From Opitutia bacterium (GTDB lineage: Bacteria > Verrucomicrobiota > Verrucomicrobiia > Opitutales > Seribacteraceae), in contig NZKY01000073.1 of the NCBI GenBank assembly GCA_002694035.1, forward strand, positions 6,096-62,610: 56,515 nucleotides of DNA, in the 5' to 3' direction. A model generated the notes under the pieces. The model worked only from the letters and a program-made list of their open reading frames with translations. It did not search any database and had not been told where the DNA came from. Below are positions 25,893 to 34,984 of this stretch, piece after piece. Within the stretch, counting starts at the first letter, position 1; each line of letters opens with the position of its first letter. A program made the translations under genes and the position numbers.

Positions 25893-27161
25893 TTAATCGA
25901 CAGAAAATTTATGGACAGTTTTGTGAATGTATTCTTGATCTGGTCTCAAAACACAACTCTTCCAACCTTCTTCTCCTTGATGATTCGGACTATCTGGAAA
26001 GACTTGAGTTTCAAGACATAATCCAGAGCGTAAAGGATAAGTTTTTCCAGACTGCCCTTCATAGCTACCATCCAAATAATTACCTGAATAAAACTGAATA
26101 CCGGGTTGATCAGTAAAAATGTCCATCTTTCGTCCTGATGCCGGATCATAAAGGGTTGCAGCATGCTTAAGATCTCCATGACTTGATTTTGAACCACGAA
26201 CAACCCATGTATGATCATAACCTTTTCCAAATTTTAACTGTTCGTTATTTTGACTAATTCGATCTCCAATAACGAAAGGTTTTGTAAAGTCAAAAGGGGT
26301 ACCGGATACATTTTCTATTGAAACTGGAATATTGGTTTCATCAGTTGCTACAAACTTGTCAGCATAAATGGTTAGTTTATGGTCAAGGATTGTTGAATCA
26401 CCCTCCCCAGCAAGGTTAAAATAAGTGTGATTGGTTAAATTTAGAACAGTTGGCTTGTCTGTTTTCGCAGAGTATTCAATGATTAATTCATTATCATCTG
26501 ATAAAGTATAAGTTACAACTGATACCAAATTTCCAGGATATCCTTCATTGCCATCTGGACTTTTCATTGAAAAGACAACACCGGTTCCAACTTCTCTAAT
26601 TTTTGTATCCCAAACCACCTTGTCGAATCCTACCTCACCTCCGTGAAGATGATTCAGCCCATTATTTGTAGCTAGTTGATATTCCTTACCGTCTAAAGTA
26701 AATTTACCCTGAGCAATCCGGTTTGCATACCTACCAGTCGTACACCCAAAATAGGGGCTTTTGGCACGGTAATCGTCAAGATTTGAAAAGCCTAAGGAAA
26801 CATTTGTAAATTTTCCATTTCTATCAGGAATAAGAATCTCTTTAACCGTAGCCCCATAATCCAATAAACTAACCTTCATATTATTAGCATTGATGAGAGT
26901 ATATTGACTGACTTTTGTACCATCTGGCATTTTGCCAAATGGAGATTTTGATACGGTCATGTTTTTATTGCTATTTTTTTTGTTACTGAAGCCAAAAGTC
27001 TGCTTTCCTTTTTGGTATGCTTTTTTACTTTTTTCTGAGATATAAGATTTGCTGCTGTAAAAACCATCCTTAGTTTTTTGAGTTACTTCGGAAAGCGTAC
27101 AACCAAGTAAAAATAAAGAGCAAGTGATTAAAGGAAATAAAATTTTAAAGTAATTTATCAT
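25893..27161 (-). CDS. Lipoprotein-type aldose 1-epimerase
   Basis: The enzyme interconverts alpha and beta anomers of aldohexoses. The catalytic domain (about 75-420) carries NNGLNHLHGG, TNHTYFNLAG with the catalytic histidine, and GLCLETQVFPDSPNH with the catalytic glutamate. The N-terminus is unusual: a lipoprotein signal with lipobox LLGC (cysteine 21) followed by a Lys/Ser-rich tether of about 45 residues. It should therefore be anchored in the periplasm rather than cytoplasmic like GalM of E. coli. AAAGGT precedes the ATG closely and supports the start. It lies between mutL (41 bases upstream) and glgP. Confidence 0.88.
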   Translation of the reverse strand: MINYFKILFPLITCSLFLLGCTLSEVTQKTKDGFYSSKSYISEKSKKAYQKGKQTFGFSNKKNSNKNMTVSKSPFGKMPDGTKVSQYTLINANNMKVSLLDYGATVKEILIPDRNGKFTNVSLGFSNLDDYRAKSPYFGCTTGRYANRIAQGKFTLDGKEYQLATNNGLNHLHGGEVGFDKVVWDTKIREVGTGVVFSMKSPDGNEGYPGNLVSVVTYTLSDDNELIIEYSAKTDKPTVLNLTNHTYFNLAGEGDSTILDHKLTIYADKFVATDETNIPVSIENVSGTPFDFTKPFVIGDRISQNNEQLKFGKGYDHTWVVRGSKSSHGDLKHAATLYDPASGRKMDIFTDQPGIQFYSGNYLDGSYEGQSGKTYPLRSGLCLETQVFPDSPNHQGEEGWKSCVLRPDQEYIHKTVHKFSVD

Positions 27162-27202
27162 GCTACCTTTTTGACTTTATAAAAAAATTTTTAAAGCAAA
27201 AA

Positions 27203-29059
27203 TTATAATTTTCTACGAAATCGATTTTCAAAATCGCGAATTGGTAACTCAAAATATATTGGTCTTCCCTGTGGACAAGTGTATGGATTACGGGAACGAA
27301 GAAGTTCGTTTGCTAATTGTACAATTTCTGTTTCTGAATAGCCTTTCTTAATTTCTCGCTTTTTCGACAACTGCTTAATTAATGCTTCTTTTATATGAAC
27401 TTCGATTTTTCTATCTGCACCGCTCTCTCTGGAAAGATCGATGAAATCAAGTATAAACAATTTTGCTTCCTCAGGGTCCAACCATGTCGGACATGCCTCA
27501 ATACGAAAAAAATTTCGACCAAATTCTTCAATTTCAAACCCAAAATTTTCTAACTGAATCATAGAATTCTTTAAGAAATTTGTGTCTACACCATCCAATT
27601 CAATTGATTCCGGAAGAAGCAAGCTTTGACCTTCTTTTTTCTCATTATTCGTAAAACAATCTTCAAGTTGCTCAAAACGAATTCTTTCCAATGCAGCATT
27701 GCAATGAAATAAAACGATTCCTTCCGATGTATTAAAAATTGCCATATTTCCATAAGAATGATCAATCAGTCTCCAAGTTGCATTTAAGTCACTTTTTAAT
27801 CCTACAACATCCCTGCTTGAAAATGAGTTCTCCAATGTTTCTGATAAATCCTCACCCTTTTTATCTTTTCGTAATTCATTTTCGATCACTTCCTCTCTTG
27901 TCCTCTCGGTCAGATTTAATTCAGTTGGATTCAGTATCGTTTTAAAATTATTCCCAGAATCTGAAATCTTGTAACGAGCAAAGGCTTGCGGATCTATCTT
28001 AGGAACCAATTCTCCAGAGATCAGATCTTTTTCCATTTTAATTTCTTTTTCTGGAGGAGTGATTTGATCAGAAAAGCTCTTTATTTTTTGTAAAATCGAC
28101 TCAATCAAAAAGGTTCGAACTTTTATTTCCTCACGAAAACGAATTTCTCGCTTTGCAGGATGTATGTTAACATCAACAAGAGAAGGATCCAGGTCCAGAA
28201 ATAAAACGGCTGGGGGAAAACGACCCTTCGGTGCAAAAGTGTGATAAGCCTCAAGCAGAGCATAAGCAATTGTTTTGCTTTCTATTGGTCTACGATTCAC
28301 AAAAAAAATCATTTCTTTACGAGAGGGACGACTAAACCCAGGTTTCCCCAACAATCCACTTAGTTTTATTCCTTCATCACTTGCTTCAAGATAAGCAAGA
28401 GAATCTGCCAAACCTTTTCCAAAAGTTTCCTTTACCCGATCAAGCAATTCTGATGAACGGGGAGAATGAAAAAGGGTTCGCCCTCCTTCTATTAGTGAGA
28501 AGGTAATTTCTGGATGAGATAAGGCGTATAATTTAGAAAGATGAATGATATGGGATGACTCTGTAACTTCTGTTTTCAAAAACTTTCTTCTAACAGGCAC
28601 AGAGTTAAAGAGATGAGCAACTTCAATACGGGTTCCAACAGGCATACCGCACTCTTTGACATGAATCATTCTACCACCGTTAATAAGAATTTCACTACCC
28701 TCAGGATTACTTTTGATACGGGTTCGTAAAGTAAAACGACTAACGCTTGATATAGAAGGAAGAGCTTCTCCCCGAAATCCAAAAGTCTGTATTTGATCCA
28801 GATCTTTTGCCATACGGATTTTACTCGTCGCATGTCTTTCTAGACATAGTAAAGCTTGGTCGGGATTCATCCCTTCCCCATCATCCTCTACTCGAAGGTA
28901 TGATTTACCACCGTTTCTAAATTCAATTTCAATTTTGGTAGCTCCAGCATCTATACTGTTCTCAATTAACTCCTTTACAACAGCTGCGGGTCTTTCCACC
29001 ACTTCTCCAGCTGCAATTTGATTTGCAACGCGGTCAGGTAGAATTCGGATTTTTGCCAT
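27203..29059 (-). CDS. mutL: DNA mismatch repair protein MutL
   Basis: The GHKL ATPase N-terminus is clear: [44 protein letters not shown] and [15 protein letters not shown]-terminal dimerisation domain ends [20 protein letters not shown]. Length is 618 residues from ATG 29059 (MAKIRILPD); the frame extends upstream to 29119, but that part has no family support. The C-terminal nuclease motif DQHA(X)2E is not kept ([13 protein letters not shown] in its place), so the intrinsic endonuclease may be lost. The gene is divergent from the YyaL gene, 98 bases away, and heads the transcript toward aldose epimerase and glgP. Confidence 0.92.
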   Translation of the reverse strand: MAKIRILPDRVANQIAAGEVVERPAAVVKELIENSIDAGATKIEIEFRNGGKSYLRVEDDGEGMNPDQALLCLERHATSKIRMAKDLDQIQTFGFRGEALPSISSVSRFTLRTRIKSNPEGSEILINGGRMIHVKECGMPVGTRIEVAHLFNSVPVRRKFLKTEVTESSHIIHLSKLYALSHPEITFSLIEGGRTLFHSPRSSELLDRVKETFGKGLADSLAYLEASDEGIKLSGLLGKPGFSRPSRKEMIFFVNRRPIESKTIAYALLEAYHTFAPKGRFPPAVLFLDLDPSLVDVNIHPAKREIRFREEIKVRTFLIESILQKIKSFSDQITPPEKEIKMEKDLISGELVPKIDPQAFARYKISDSGNNFKTILNPTELNLTERTREEVIENELRKDKKGEDLSETLENSFSSRDVVGLKSDLNATWRLIDHSYGNMAIFNTSEGIVLFHCNAALERIRFEQLEDCFTNNEKKEGQSLLLPESIELDGVDTNFLKNSMIQLENFGFEIEEFGRNFFRIEACPTWLDPEEAKLFILDFIDLSRESGADRKIEVHIKEALIKQLSKKREIKKGYSETEIVQLANELLRSRNPYTCPQGRPIYFELPIRDFENRFRRKL

Positions 29060-29157
29060 TACCATTTCGTAAAACGCAGATGCCTTTCTGCCAATGTGAA
29101 AATCTTTTTTTCCATTCAAGCTTGGGAAAAATAAAAAGTTCTGTCATTAACAAAGCA

Positions 29158-31164
29158 ATGCCAAATCAATTAGTTAATGAACCAAGCTTATACTTAAAAC
29201 AACACTGCAATCAGCCTGTAGATTGGTATCCTTGGGGAGAAGCTGCATTTTCATTAGCTCATAAAATGGACAAGCCGGTTCTTATTTCGATAGGATATTC
29301 AGCGTGTCACTGGTGCAATAAGATGTCTGCAGAATCTTTTTCAGATTCATATATAGCATCCATTATGAATCGTCATTTCGTATGTATAAAAGTAGATCGA
29401 GAAGAAAGACCAGATATTGACCAAACTTACCTTGAAGCTATTCATATGTTTAATCAGTCAGCGGGATGGCCTTTGCATGCGTTTTGTCTGCCTGATGGAA
29501 GACCTTTTTGGGGAGGAACATACTTCCCTAAAGAAGATAATGATCATGGCATTGCTCCATGGCCACAGGTCTTGATGCGTATCTCCGAACACTACAAAAG
29601 AAAAAAAGAAGAACTAATCGAAAATGCAAAAAATGTCGTTGGAAACCTGATCCATTCCAATAACGCTAACAGTTCAAATGATGAAAGATGGAATAATCAT
29701 CAGTTATTAGATTCCGTAAAATTAATTTGTGAAAGTTACGACGAAAAAAATGGTGGTTTTTCACCAGCACCAAAATTTCCTTCCCCTATGAAGATTGATT
29801 TTTTAATGGCGATTCGGGAATCGCAAACGGTGAAGAACTCAAAATCAATATCGGAAAAAATTGATCATTCTGTTCAGAATACTTTATTAAAAATGGCTAG
29901 AGGAGGAATTCAAGACCATATAGAAGGTGGATTCTTTCGATATAGCGTAGATGCTGAATGGCGATTACCCCATTTTGAAAAAATGCTTTACGACAATGCC
30001 CTTCTGATATCGACATATTCTAAAGCTTATCAGACCTTTTCACATCCATTATTTAAAGAGGTAGTTTCCAACACAATATCTTGGGTTTTGAGTAATATGA
30101 AGGACTCGGAGGGCGGATATTACTCTTCTGTTCATTCAGACACCTCGGATGGTGAAGGAGAATACTATTTTGTGAAATATCAATCGCTTATAGATTTAAT
30201 AGGTGACAAAAAAGGAACTCAGATTGCGAATTTTTTTGGAATTACACCAGATGGAAATGTAAGAGAAGGTAAATCCCTTCCATTAAGGAGTGAAAATTTA
30301 GATATCGAGCCAAAAGAGATTATTGAAGCACGAAAAGTTATTCTCTCCCTTCGTCAAGAAAAAGTAAAACCACTTCTAGACACAAAAAAAATAACCGCTT
30401 GGAATGCATTGCTTGTACGAGGTTTTACTGATGCCGCACGAGCATTCAATAGAAAAGATTGGCTCGATCTAGCATGGGACTTGAACGAGTGGATGAATAA
30501 CAATTTATTACTGAATGATCAAAATGTGATATCGATCTTTTACAGCGAACATGAAAAATCTGAACGATCTTATTTAGACGATTATGCAATTTGGGCCGAA
30601 AGCCTTCTAAACTTAAGTTCAATTTCTGATTGGAATTATTCCAACAGCTCAACCCTTCTCATAAAACGAGCAAATCAACTAACAAAACTTGCAATAAATA
30701 AATTTAAAGACAAGCAAGCTTCGGGTTTCTTTTTTCAAAAAGATGAGGTAATAAGTCCGGCCACAGTAAGAAAAAAATTCTGGTATGATAATGCAATTCC
30801 ATCAGGCAATTCTTCTTTACTCAGAGTTTTTTCGACCCTCTTTTATCTAACGGGTGAAAACTCTTATTTGGAAGAATTTCAAAATATGATGAATGGCTTT
30901 TTTAAATTTTCCCTTTCCGCCCCTCACGGAATAGGTCATGCTCTTTCATCCATATCGGAAAATGCAATCGGTATTTCTACCTGCCAATACAACTCAATTG
31001 ATATGGATGAGATTATAAAAATGATAGCAAAATTTCCCTACAGACCATTGTATTTAAAAAAAGAATCCGTAGAAAAGAACGAAAAATATTCTACTCTTTT
31101 CGTTAACGAAAAAGAACTTGGAAAATCTTTAAATCCAGCAGAACTAATTAAAAAAATCTTTTAA
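29158..31164 (+). CDS. YyaL/DUF255 thioredoxin-fold protein
   Basis: The 668-residue protein belongs to the YyaL/spermatogenesis-associated 20 family. The N-terminal thioredoxin-like domain (1-165) opens with [19 protein letters not shown] and carries the redox-type motif CHWC (C50, C53) in [18 protein letters not shown]. The rest is an alpha/alpha-barrel resembling N-acylglucosamine 2-epimerases ([38 protein letters not shown]). Its biochemical role is not established. The frame extends to 29023, but that part is antisense to mutL; ATG 29158 ([10 protein letters not shown]) is the family start. It is convergent with the small RHH-like gene, four bases apart. Confidence 0.9.
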   Translation: MPNQLVNEPSLYLKQHCNQPVDWYPWGEAAFSLAHKMDKPVLISIGYSACHWCNKMSAESFSDSYIASIMNRHFVCIKVDREERPDIDQTYLEAIHMFNQSAGWPLHAFCLPDGRPFWGGTYFPKEDNDHGIAPWPQVLMRISEHYKRKKEELIENAKNVVGNLIHSNNANSSNDERWNNHQLLDSVKLICESYDEKNGGFSPAPKFPSPMKIDFLMAIRESQTVKNSKSISEKIDHSVQNTLLKMARGGIQDHIEGGFFRYSVDAEWRLPHFEKMLYDNALLISTYSKAYQTFSHPLFKEVVSNTISWVLSNMKDSEGGYYSSVHSDTSDGEGEYYFVKYQSLIDLIGDKKGTQIANFFGITPDGNVREGKSLPLRSENLDIEPKEIIEARKVILSLRQEKVKPLLDTKKITAWNALLVRGFTDAARAFNRKDWLDLAWDLNEWMNNNLLLNDQNVISIFYSEHEKSERSYLDDYAIWAESLLNLSSISDWNYSNSSTLLIKRANQLTKLAINKFKDKQASGFFFQKDEVISPATVRKKFWYDNAIPSGNSSLLRVFSTLFYLTGENSYLEEFQNMMNGFFKFSLSAPHGIGHALSSISENAIGISTCQYNSIDMDEIIKMIAKFPYRPLYLKKESVEKNEKYSTLFVNEKELGKSLNPAELIKKIF

Positions 31165-31168
31165 AGAA

Positions 31169-31444
31169 TTAAGACTTCTTTTCTTTTTCAATTAGACGGC
31201 TTAATGATCGGCCATCTTCTTTTACAACTTTTTCAGCAATTTCCATAACATCGTACGCTTTCCCTTCAAGGGATGCATGAGCGACTTGAATAGCGGCACG
31301 TATCAACTTGGAATCAGTTTTAATTCTTAACCCAGTCCGTGACATCGCACGTTCTATCCCATCCAGTAAAGATAAGTCTTCCTGGGTAAGTGTAATCGTA
31401 CGAACGACTCTTTTAGGCAAAGATGATTGGGTGTTGTCTTGCAT
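31169..31444 (-). CDS. Small ribbon-helix-helix-like protein
   Basis: The 91-residue protein has a short beta strand (VVRTITLTQED), then helix-turn-helix (LSLLDGIERAMSRTGLRI and DSKLIRAAIQVAHASLEG). This matches the ribbon-helix-helix pattern of CopG/Arc-type DNA-binding proteins. A charged C-terminal helix follows (EKVVKEDGRSLSRLIEKEKKS). No toxin gene is adjacent, so an antitoxin role is not supported. It lies 78 bases downstream of transaldolase on the same strand and may belong to that transcript. The family call is by pattern only. Confidence 0.55.
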   Translation of the reverse strand: MQDNTQSSLPKRVVRTITLTQEDLSLLDGIERAMSRTGLRIKTDSKLIRAAIQVAHASLEGKAYDVMEIAEKVVKEDGRSLSRLIEKEKKS

Positions 31445-31522
31445 TTATATAAAATACTATAACCTTTAAGAATTTGTAAACATAAATACTCTAAATGTTT
31501 AATCAATGTATAAAAGTAAATA

Positions 31523-32479
31523 TTAATTAACAATTTTATTCTTAAGTAAATTTTCTAGTCCAACTACATCAGCAGAAAACTTTCGAATCCCTTCAGCTAA
31601 CTTTTCCGTAGCCATCGCATCTTCATTGAGCATAAAACGAAAAGCAGGCTCGTTTACAGTAACTTTTTCAATGTTCATGTCATGAGATTTAGCTGAATTT
31701 AATTTAAGTTCGATAGAAGAAAAATCATTTTGCATTTCTTCCAACAGATTTGGTCCAATGGTTAACAAATCACAACCCACCAATTCTTTGATTTCTCCGG
31801 TATTTCGAAAGCTTGCGCCCATGACCTCTGTTTTGTGTCCAAATTTTTTATAATAATTAAAAATTTCTATAACAGATTGAACACCGGGATCATCTTTACC
31901 GAAGTATTCTTTATCGTATTCTTTTTTGTACCAGTCTAAAATACGACCAACGAAAGGGGAAATTAACTGGGAACCAACTTCCGCACAAGCGACTGCTTGA
32001 ACGAGAGAAAAAAGGAGAGTCATATTAGTGTGAATCCCTTCTTTTTCTAGAACTTCAGAAACTTTTACCCCTTCCCATGTAGTGGCTAACTTAATCAGAA
32101 TTCTTTCTCGTGAGACTCCATTTTTTTCATACAAAGAAATCAGATTTCTTGCTTTTTCAAGACTGGCATCGAAATCAAAAGATAAACGTGCATCCACTTC
32201 TGTGGAAACTCTGCCCGGAACGACCTCTAATATTGACAATCCAAACCTAACTAAGAGCAGATCCATAACTTGCTCAACATCATTAATTCCTTGAGCTTTT
32301 GCTCCATCCACAACCTCATTAACCAACGAGCTATACTCGCTTTGTTTTGAAGCCTTAAGAATAAGGCTCGGGTTCGTGGTAGCGTCTCTAGGGGTATATT
32401 TATGAATTGAGCCAAAGTCGCCGGTATCAGCTACGACAATCGTATGATCCTTAAGCTGTTCTAATACTGACTTGCTCAT
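31523..32479 (-). CDS. tal: Transaldolase
   Basis: This enzyme transfers a dihydroxyacetone unit between sugar phosphates in the non-oxidative pentose phosphate pathway. The 318 residues match the TalA/TalB class. Motifs are VVADTGDF with D18, [10 protein letters not shown], the Schiff-base lysine K130 in [11 protein letters not shown], and [20 protein letters not shown]. It starts 21 bases after the fba stop, so both are one transcript under the fba leader. Confidence 0.95.
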   Translation of the reverse strand: MSKSVLEQLKDHTIVVADTGDFGSIHKYTPRDATTNPSLILKASKQSEYSSLVNEVVDGAKAQGINDVEQVMDLLLVRFGLSILEVVPGRVSTEVDARLSFDFDASLEKARNLISLYEKNGVSRERILIKLATTWEGVKVSEVLEKEGIHTNMTLLFSLVQAVACAEVGSQLISPFVGRILDWYKKEYDKEYFGKDDPGVQSVIEIFNYYKKFGHKTEVMGASFRNTGEIKELVGCDLLTIGPNLLEEMQNDFSSIELKLNSAKSHDMNIEKVTVNEPAFRFMLNEDAMATEKLAEGIRKFSADVVGLENLLKNKIVN

Positions 32480-32500
32480 CTAATTCGAAAAATTCAAAAC

Positions 32501-33574
32501 TCATAAAGAATTTCGATTTATACAATTCAAATCTTCAAATGAGCGCGTAAGTCTTTCAACAAAAGAAATTTCACCGCTTCTAAGCCAGACTCTTGGATCA
32601 TAAAACTTTTTATTCGGCTTATCATCCCCATCTGGATTACCCAGTTGTCCCTGCAAGTAATCTTTCTTATCCTTATAATATTCATGAACTCCTTCCCAAA
32701 ATGCCCATTGCATATCGGTATCCAGATTCATTTTTACAACACCATATCCTATCGCTTCACGAATTTGTTCTCTCGAAGATCCAGATCCACCGTGAAATAC
32801 GAAATGAATCGGGCGACCCTCCAACTTGTGTTTCTCTTTCACATACTCTTGTGAATCGCGTAAAATCTTGGGTGTTAATTCAACATTACCAGGTTTATAA
32901 ACTCCATGAACATTTCCAAAAGCGGCAGCAACCGTAAATCTGTTACTCACTTGTGACAAAACTTCATAAGCTTGATTTACTTCTTCAGGTTGTGTGTAGA
33001 GTCGAGCAGTATCAATGTCAGTGTTATCCACACCATCCTCCTCGCCCCCAGTAACTCCTAGCTCAATTTCAATTGTCATGCCGATCCTGTTCATTCTTTC
33101 GAAATATTCCTTACAGGTATTCAAGTTGTCATCAATTGGCTCCTCAGAAAGATCTAACATATGTGAACTGTAAAGAGACTTACCCTTATTTTCATAAAAT
33201 TGTTCACCCGCTTCAAGTAGTCCATCTATCCAAGGTAATAACTTTCTTGCAGCATGATCAGTATGCAAAATGACCGGTACATCATAAGCTTCTGCCATAG
33301 CATGGACATGCATTGCCCCTGAGACTGATCCTGCAATTGCAGCTTGCTGACCTTCATTAGATAGGCTTTTACCAGCATAAAATACCCCACCACCATTTGA
33401 AAATTGAATCATGACTGGTGAATTTAAGTTAGCGGCGGTTTCTAGAACAGCGTTTACTGAATTAGTTCCCACAACATTGACTGCTGGTAAAGCATATTGG
33501 TTTTCCAATGCATCGTTAAAAATTGCTTGCACTTCGTCGCCTGTAACGACTCCTCCTTTAAATTTTTTACTCAT
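32501..33574 (-). CDS. fbaA: Fructose-bisphosphate aldolase, class II
   Basis: This zinc enzyme of glycolysis/gluconeogenesis cleaves fructose 1,6-bisphosphate. The 357-residue length and sequence fit the FbaA (class IIA) type. HTDHAARKL carries D106 and the zinc ligand H107; other motifs are TIEIELGVTGGEEDGV, FGNVHGVYKPGNVELTP and FHGGSGSSREQI. ATG at 33574 with no evident Shine-Dalgarno sequence. The leader contains the palindrome at 33582-33596. The gene is followed by tal. Confidence 0.95.
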   Translation of the reverse strand: MSKKFKGGVVTGDEVQAIFNDALENQYALPAVNVVGTNSVNAVLETAANLNSPVMIQFSNGGGVFYAGKSLSNEGQQAAIAGSVSGAMHVHAMAEAYDVPVILHTDHAARKLLPWIDGLLEAGEQFYENKGKSLYSSHMLDLSEEPIDDNLNTCKEYFERMNRIGMTIEIELGVTGGEEDGVDNTDIDTARLYTQPEEVNQAYEVLSQVSNRFTVAAAFGNVHGVYKPGNVELTPKILRDSQEYVKEKHKLEGRPIHFVFHGGSGSSREQIREAIGYGVVKMNLDTDMQWAFWEGVHEYYKDKKDYLQGQLGNPDGDDKPNKKFYDPRVWLRSGEISFVERLTRSFEDLNCINRNSL

Positions 33575-33581
33575 ATTAAAT

Positions 33582-33596
33582 TGTTTAAGTTAAACA
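33582..33596. promoter_or_regulatory. 15-base perfect palindrome TGTTTAAGTTAAACA, candidate operator
   Basis: The two seven-base arms are exact around a single central base. The site ends eight bases before the fba start codon, in the gap to the HTH protein gene. It is a plausible binding site for a dimeric repressor of the fba-tal transcript, or overlaps its promoter. No known consensus is assigned. Confidence 0.4.
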
Positions 33597-33668
33597 TTCA
33601 TATTCCACATCTCCTACTTTCAGGCAAAACAAAAACCAGTAAATCGACAAAGATAGGAAAATTTTCAA

Positions 33669-34154
33669 TTACCCTAACAGATCGCTAACATCTCCTGAAC
33701 CAAGTGCCTTTTCAACTTCATCTAATTTTATGAATGTTGTACGTGTATGGGGTAATTTATATCTTTTAAAGACTCCTTTATCTAATAAATAGTATAGCTT
33801 CCTCGAAGATATTCGTAAAACTTTGGCTGCTTCAGAAATCCTCAGAATTTTTGGAACCGGTGGCTTACGGAGTTCTTTCATATGACCTTCCTGAAATCGA
33901 ACGGTTTTTTCAAGTTCTTCAAGTTTTAAATCCATTGAGTCCAACCTGTCTTTAATCTCATTAAGAGCCAGAAAAATAATTTCATTCTCGATATCGTTGT
34001 TCCCACGAATACCAAGTTCTTGTTCTTTTTCATTGCGAAATCGAACAGCGTCAATTCTACTTTTGAAGTATTTCCGATATCTTTTTTTTCGATATGTCCA
34101 AGTTATACAATGGGGTGATGCACGCCCTTTAGCCAAAGAATATGATACTTTCAT
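33669..34154 (-). CDS. Excisionase-like HTH protein with integrase-arm-like N-terminus
   Basis: The 161-residue protein has three parts. Residues 1-50 are basic and beta-rich (ITWTYRKKRYRKYFKSRIDA) and resemble the arm-type DNA-binding domain found at the N-terminus of tyrosine recombinases. Residues 55-100 are a predicted coiled coil (LNEIKDRLDSMDLKLEELEK). Residues 105-155 are a HTH_17/excisionase-type winged helix (LRISEAAKVLRISSRKLYYL, then KLPHTRTTFIKLDEVEKAL). No recombinase catalytic domain is present and no integrase lies nearby, so a stand-alone DNA-binding regulator is more likely than a phage remnant. It is upstream of fba on the same strand. Confidence 0.65.
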   Translation of the reverse strand: MKVSYSLAKGRASPHCITWTYRKKRYRKYFKSRIDAVRFRNEKEQELGIRGNNDIENEIIFLALNEIKDRLDSMDLKLEELEKTVRFQEGHMKELRKPPVPKILRISEAAKVLRISSRKLYYLLDKGVFKRYKLPHTRTTFIKLDEVEKALGSGDVSDLLG

Positions 34155-34235
34155 TTTAATTGATCATTGAATTTCAAAATTGAATCTATAAAAGTTTAAT
34201 TTGATTTACTCTTCAACCTTTAAGAAAAGCACAAA

Positions 34236-34649
34236 ATGAGCGAAAAAAATTTCCCAGAAGTCATTAAAGAAATCCATAATAAAGACGATCGATTTGGAAA
34301 AGGTGCGTATTATTTTATTCGAGAAGCTCTTGATCATACACTAAAGAATTTGGAGAAAGCAAAGACGAAGAATAAGGGGCATGTATCTGGAAGTGAGTTA
34401 TTGGATGGAATTCGTGACTATGCATTGGACCGTTTTGGACCCATGACAATGACGCTTATGGAGCATTGGAATATTTCCAAATGCAGAGATTTTGGTGAAA
34501 TTGTTTTTAACTTAGTGGATCATGGAATTCTCGGTAGGACTGAAAATGATTCACTTGATGACTTCGATGGCGGTTATAATTTTAGTGAAGCATTTATGGA
34601 TCCATTTCTTCCCAAAAAACATAATCAAAAAAAATCGAATTTGAATTAA
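34236..34649 (+). CDS. Minf_1886 family protein (Verrucomicrobia/Planctomycetes-restricted)
   Basis: The 137-residue protein starts near FPEVIKEIHNKDDRFGKGAY, continues with HVSGSELLDGIRDYALDRFG and ends its conserved part with WNISKCRDFGEIVFNLVDHGIL. This is the pattern of the small family named after Minf_1886, largely confined to Verrucomicrobia and Planctomycetes. The function is unknown. It is soluble, without signal peptide. It is convergent with the zinc-ribbon gene, whose stop follows directly with no bases between. It is the best taxonomic marker in the window. Confidence 0.8.
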   Translation: MSEKNFPEVIKEIHNKDDRFGKGAYYFIREALDHTLKNLEKAKTKNKGHVSGSELLDGIRDYALDRFGPMTMTLMEHWNISKCRDFGEIVFNLVDHGILGRTENDSLDDFDGGYNFSEAFMDPFLPKKHNQKKSNLN

Positions 34650-34874
34650 TTAGCTAAAAACGAGAGCTTGTATCAGTAAAATCAAAGTAATTATAGCGAT
34701 AGCTAGATACCAATTGTTAAATCTTTTATCATTGGGTCCGGTACCAAAGGCTCTACCCCAAAAAGATTTTCCCCCGGAGAAATTATTACCTTTTTGAAGA
34801 CCATTGCATGCTGGACATTCTAGACCATCTGAGGAATGCCACTCAAAATCACACTTGGAACATATCCTAAACAT
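34650..34874 (-). CDS. Small zinc-ribbon membrane protein, unknown
   Basis: The 74-residue protein has two cysteine pairs at the N-terminus, CSKC (residues 5-8) and CPAC (20-23), forming a likely rubredoxin-like zinc ribbon. A glycine-rich linker follows, then one C-terminal transmembrane helix (about 55-73, WYLAIAIITLILLIQALVF). This tail-anchored layout would place the ribbon in the cytoplasm. I recognise no named family. It is convergent with the Minf_1886 gene and divergent from the Sel1-repeat gene. Confidence 0.7.
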   Translation of the reverse strand: MFRICSKCDFEWHSSDGLECPACNGLQKGNNFSGGKSFWGRAFGTGPNDKRFNNWYLAIAIITLILLIQALVFS

Positions 34875-34984
34875 TTACATGAGTTCTTAATTCGATTTCC
34901 TGAGTCATAAAAAAATTAATCTTGCTCAGATTCATTTTTAAATCAAGAAAAGTATATCATGCCCGACTTATGAATTCACTTCAT

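Noticed and set aside
31169-31444. Antitoxin of a toxin-antitoxin pair
   Set aside because: The fold looks like ribbon-helix-helix, but neither neighbour is a small toxin-like gene.
33669-34154. Prophage or integrative element remnant around the excisionase-like gene
   Set aside because: No integrase, no attachment-site duplication at nearby tRNAs, and ordinary housekeeping genes on both sides.
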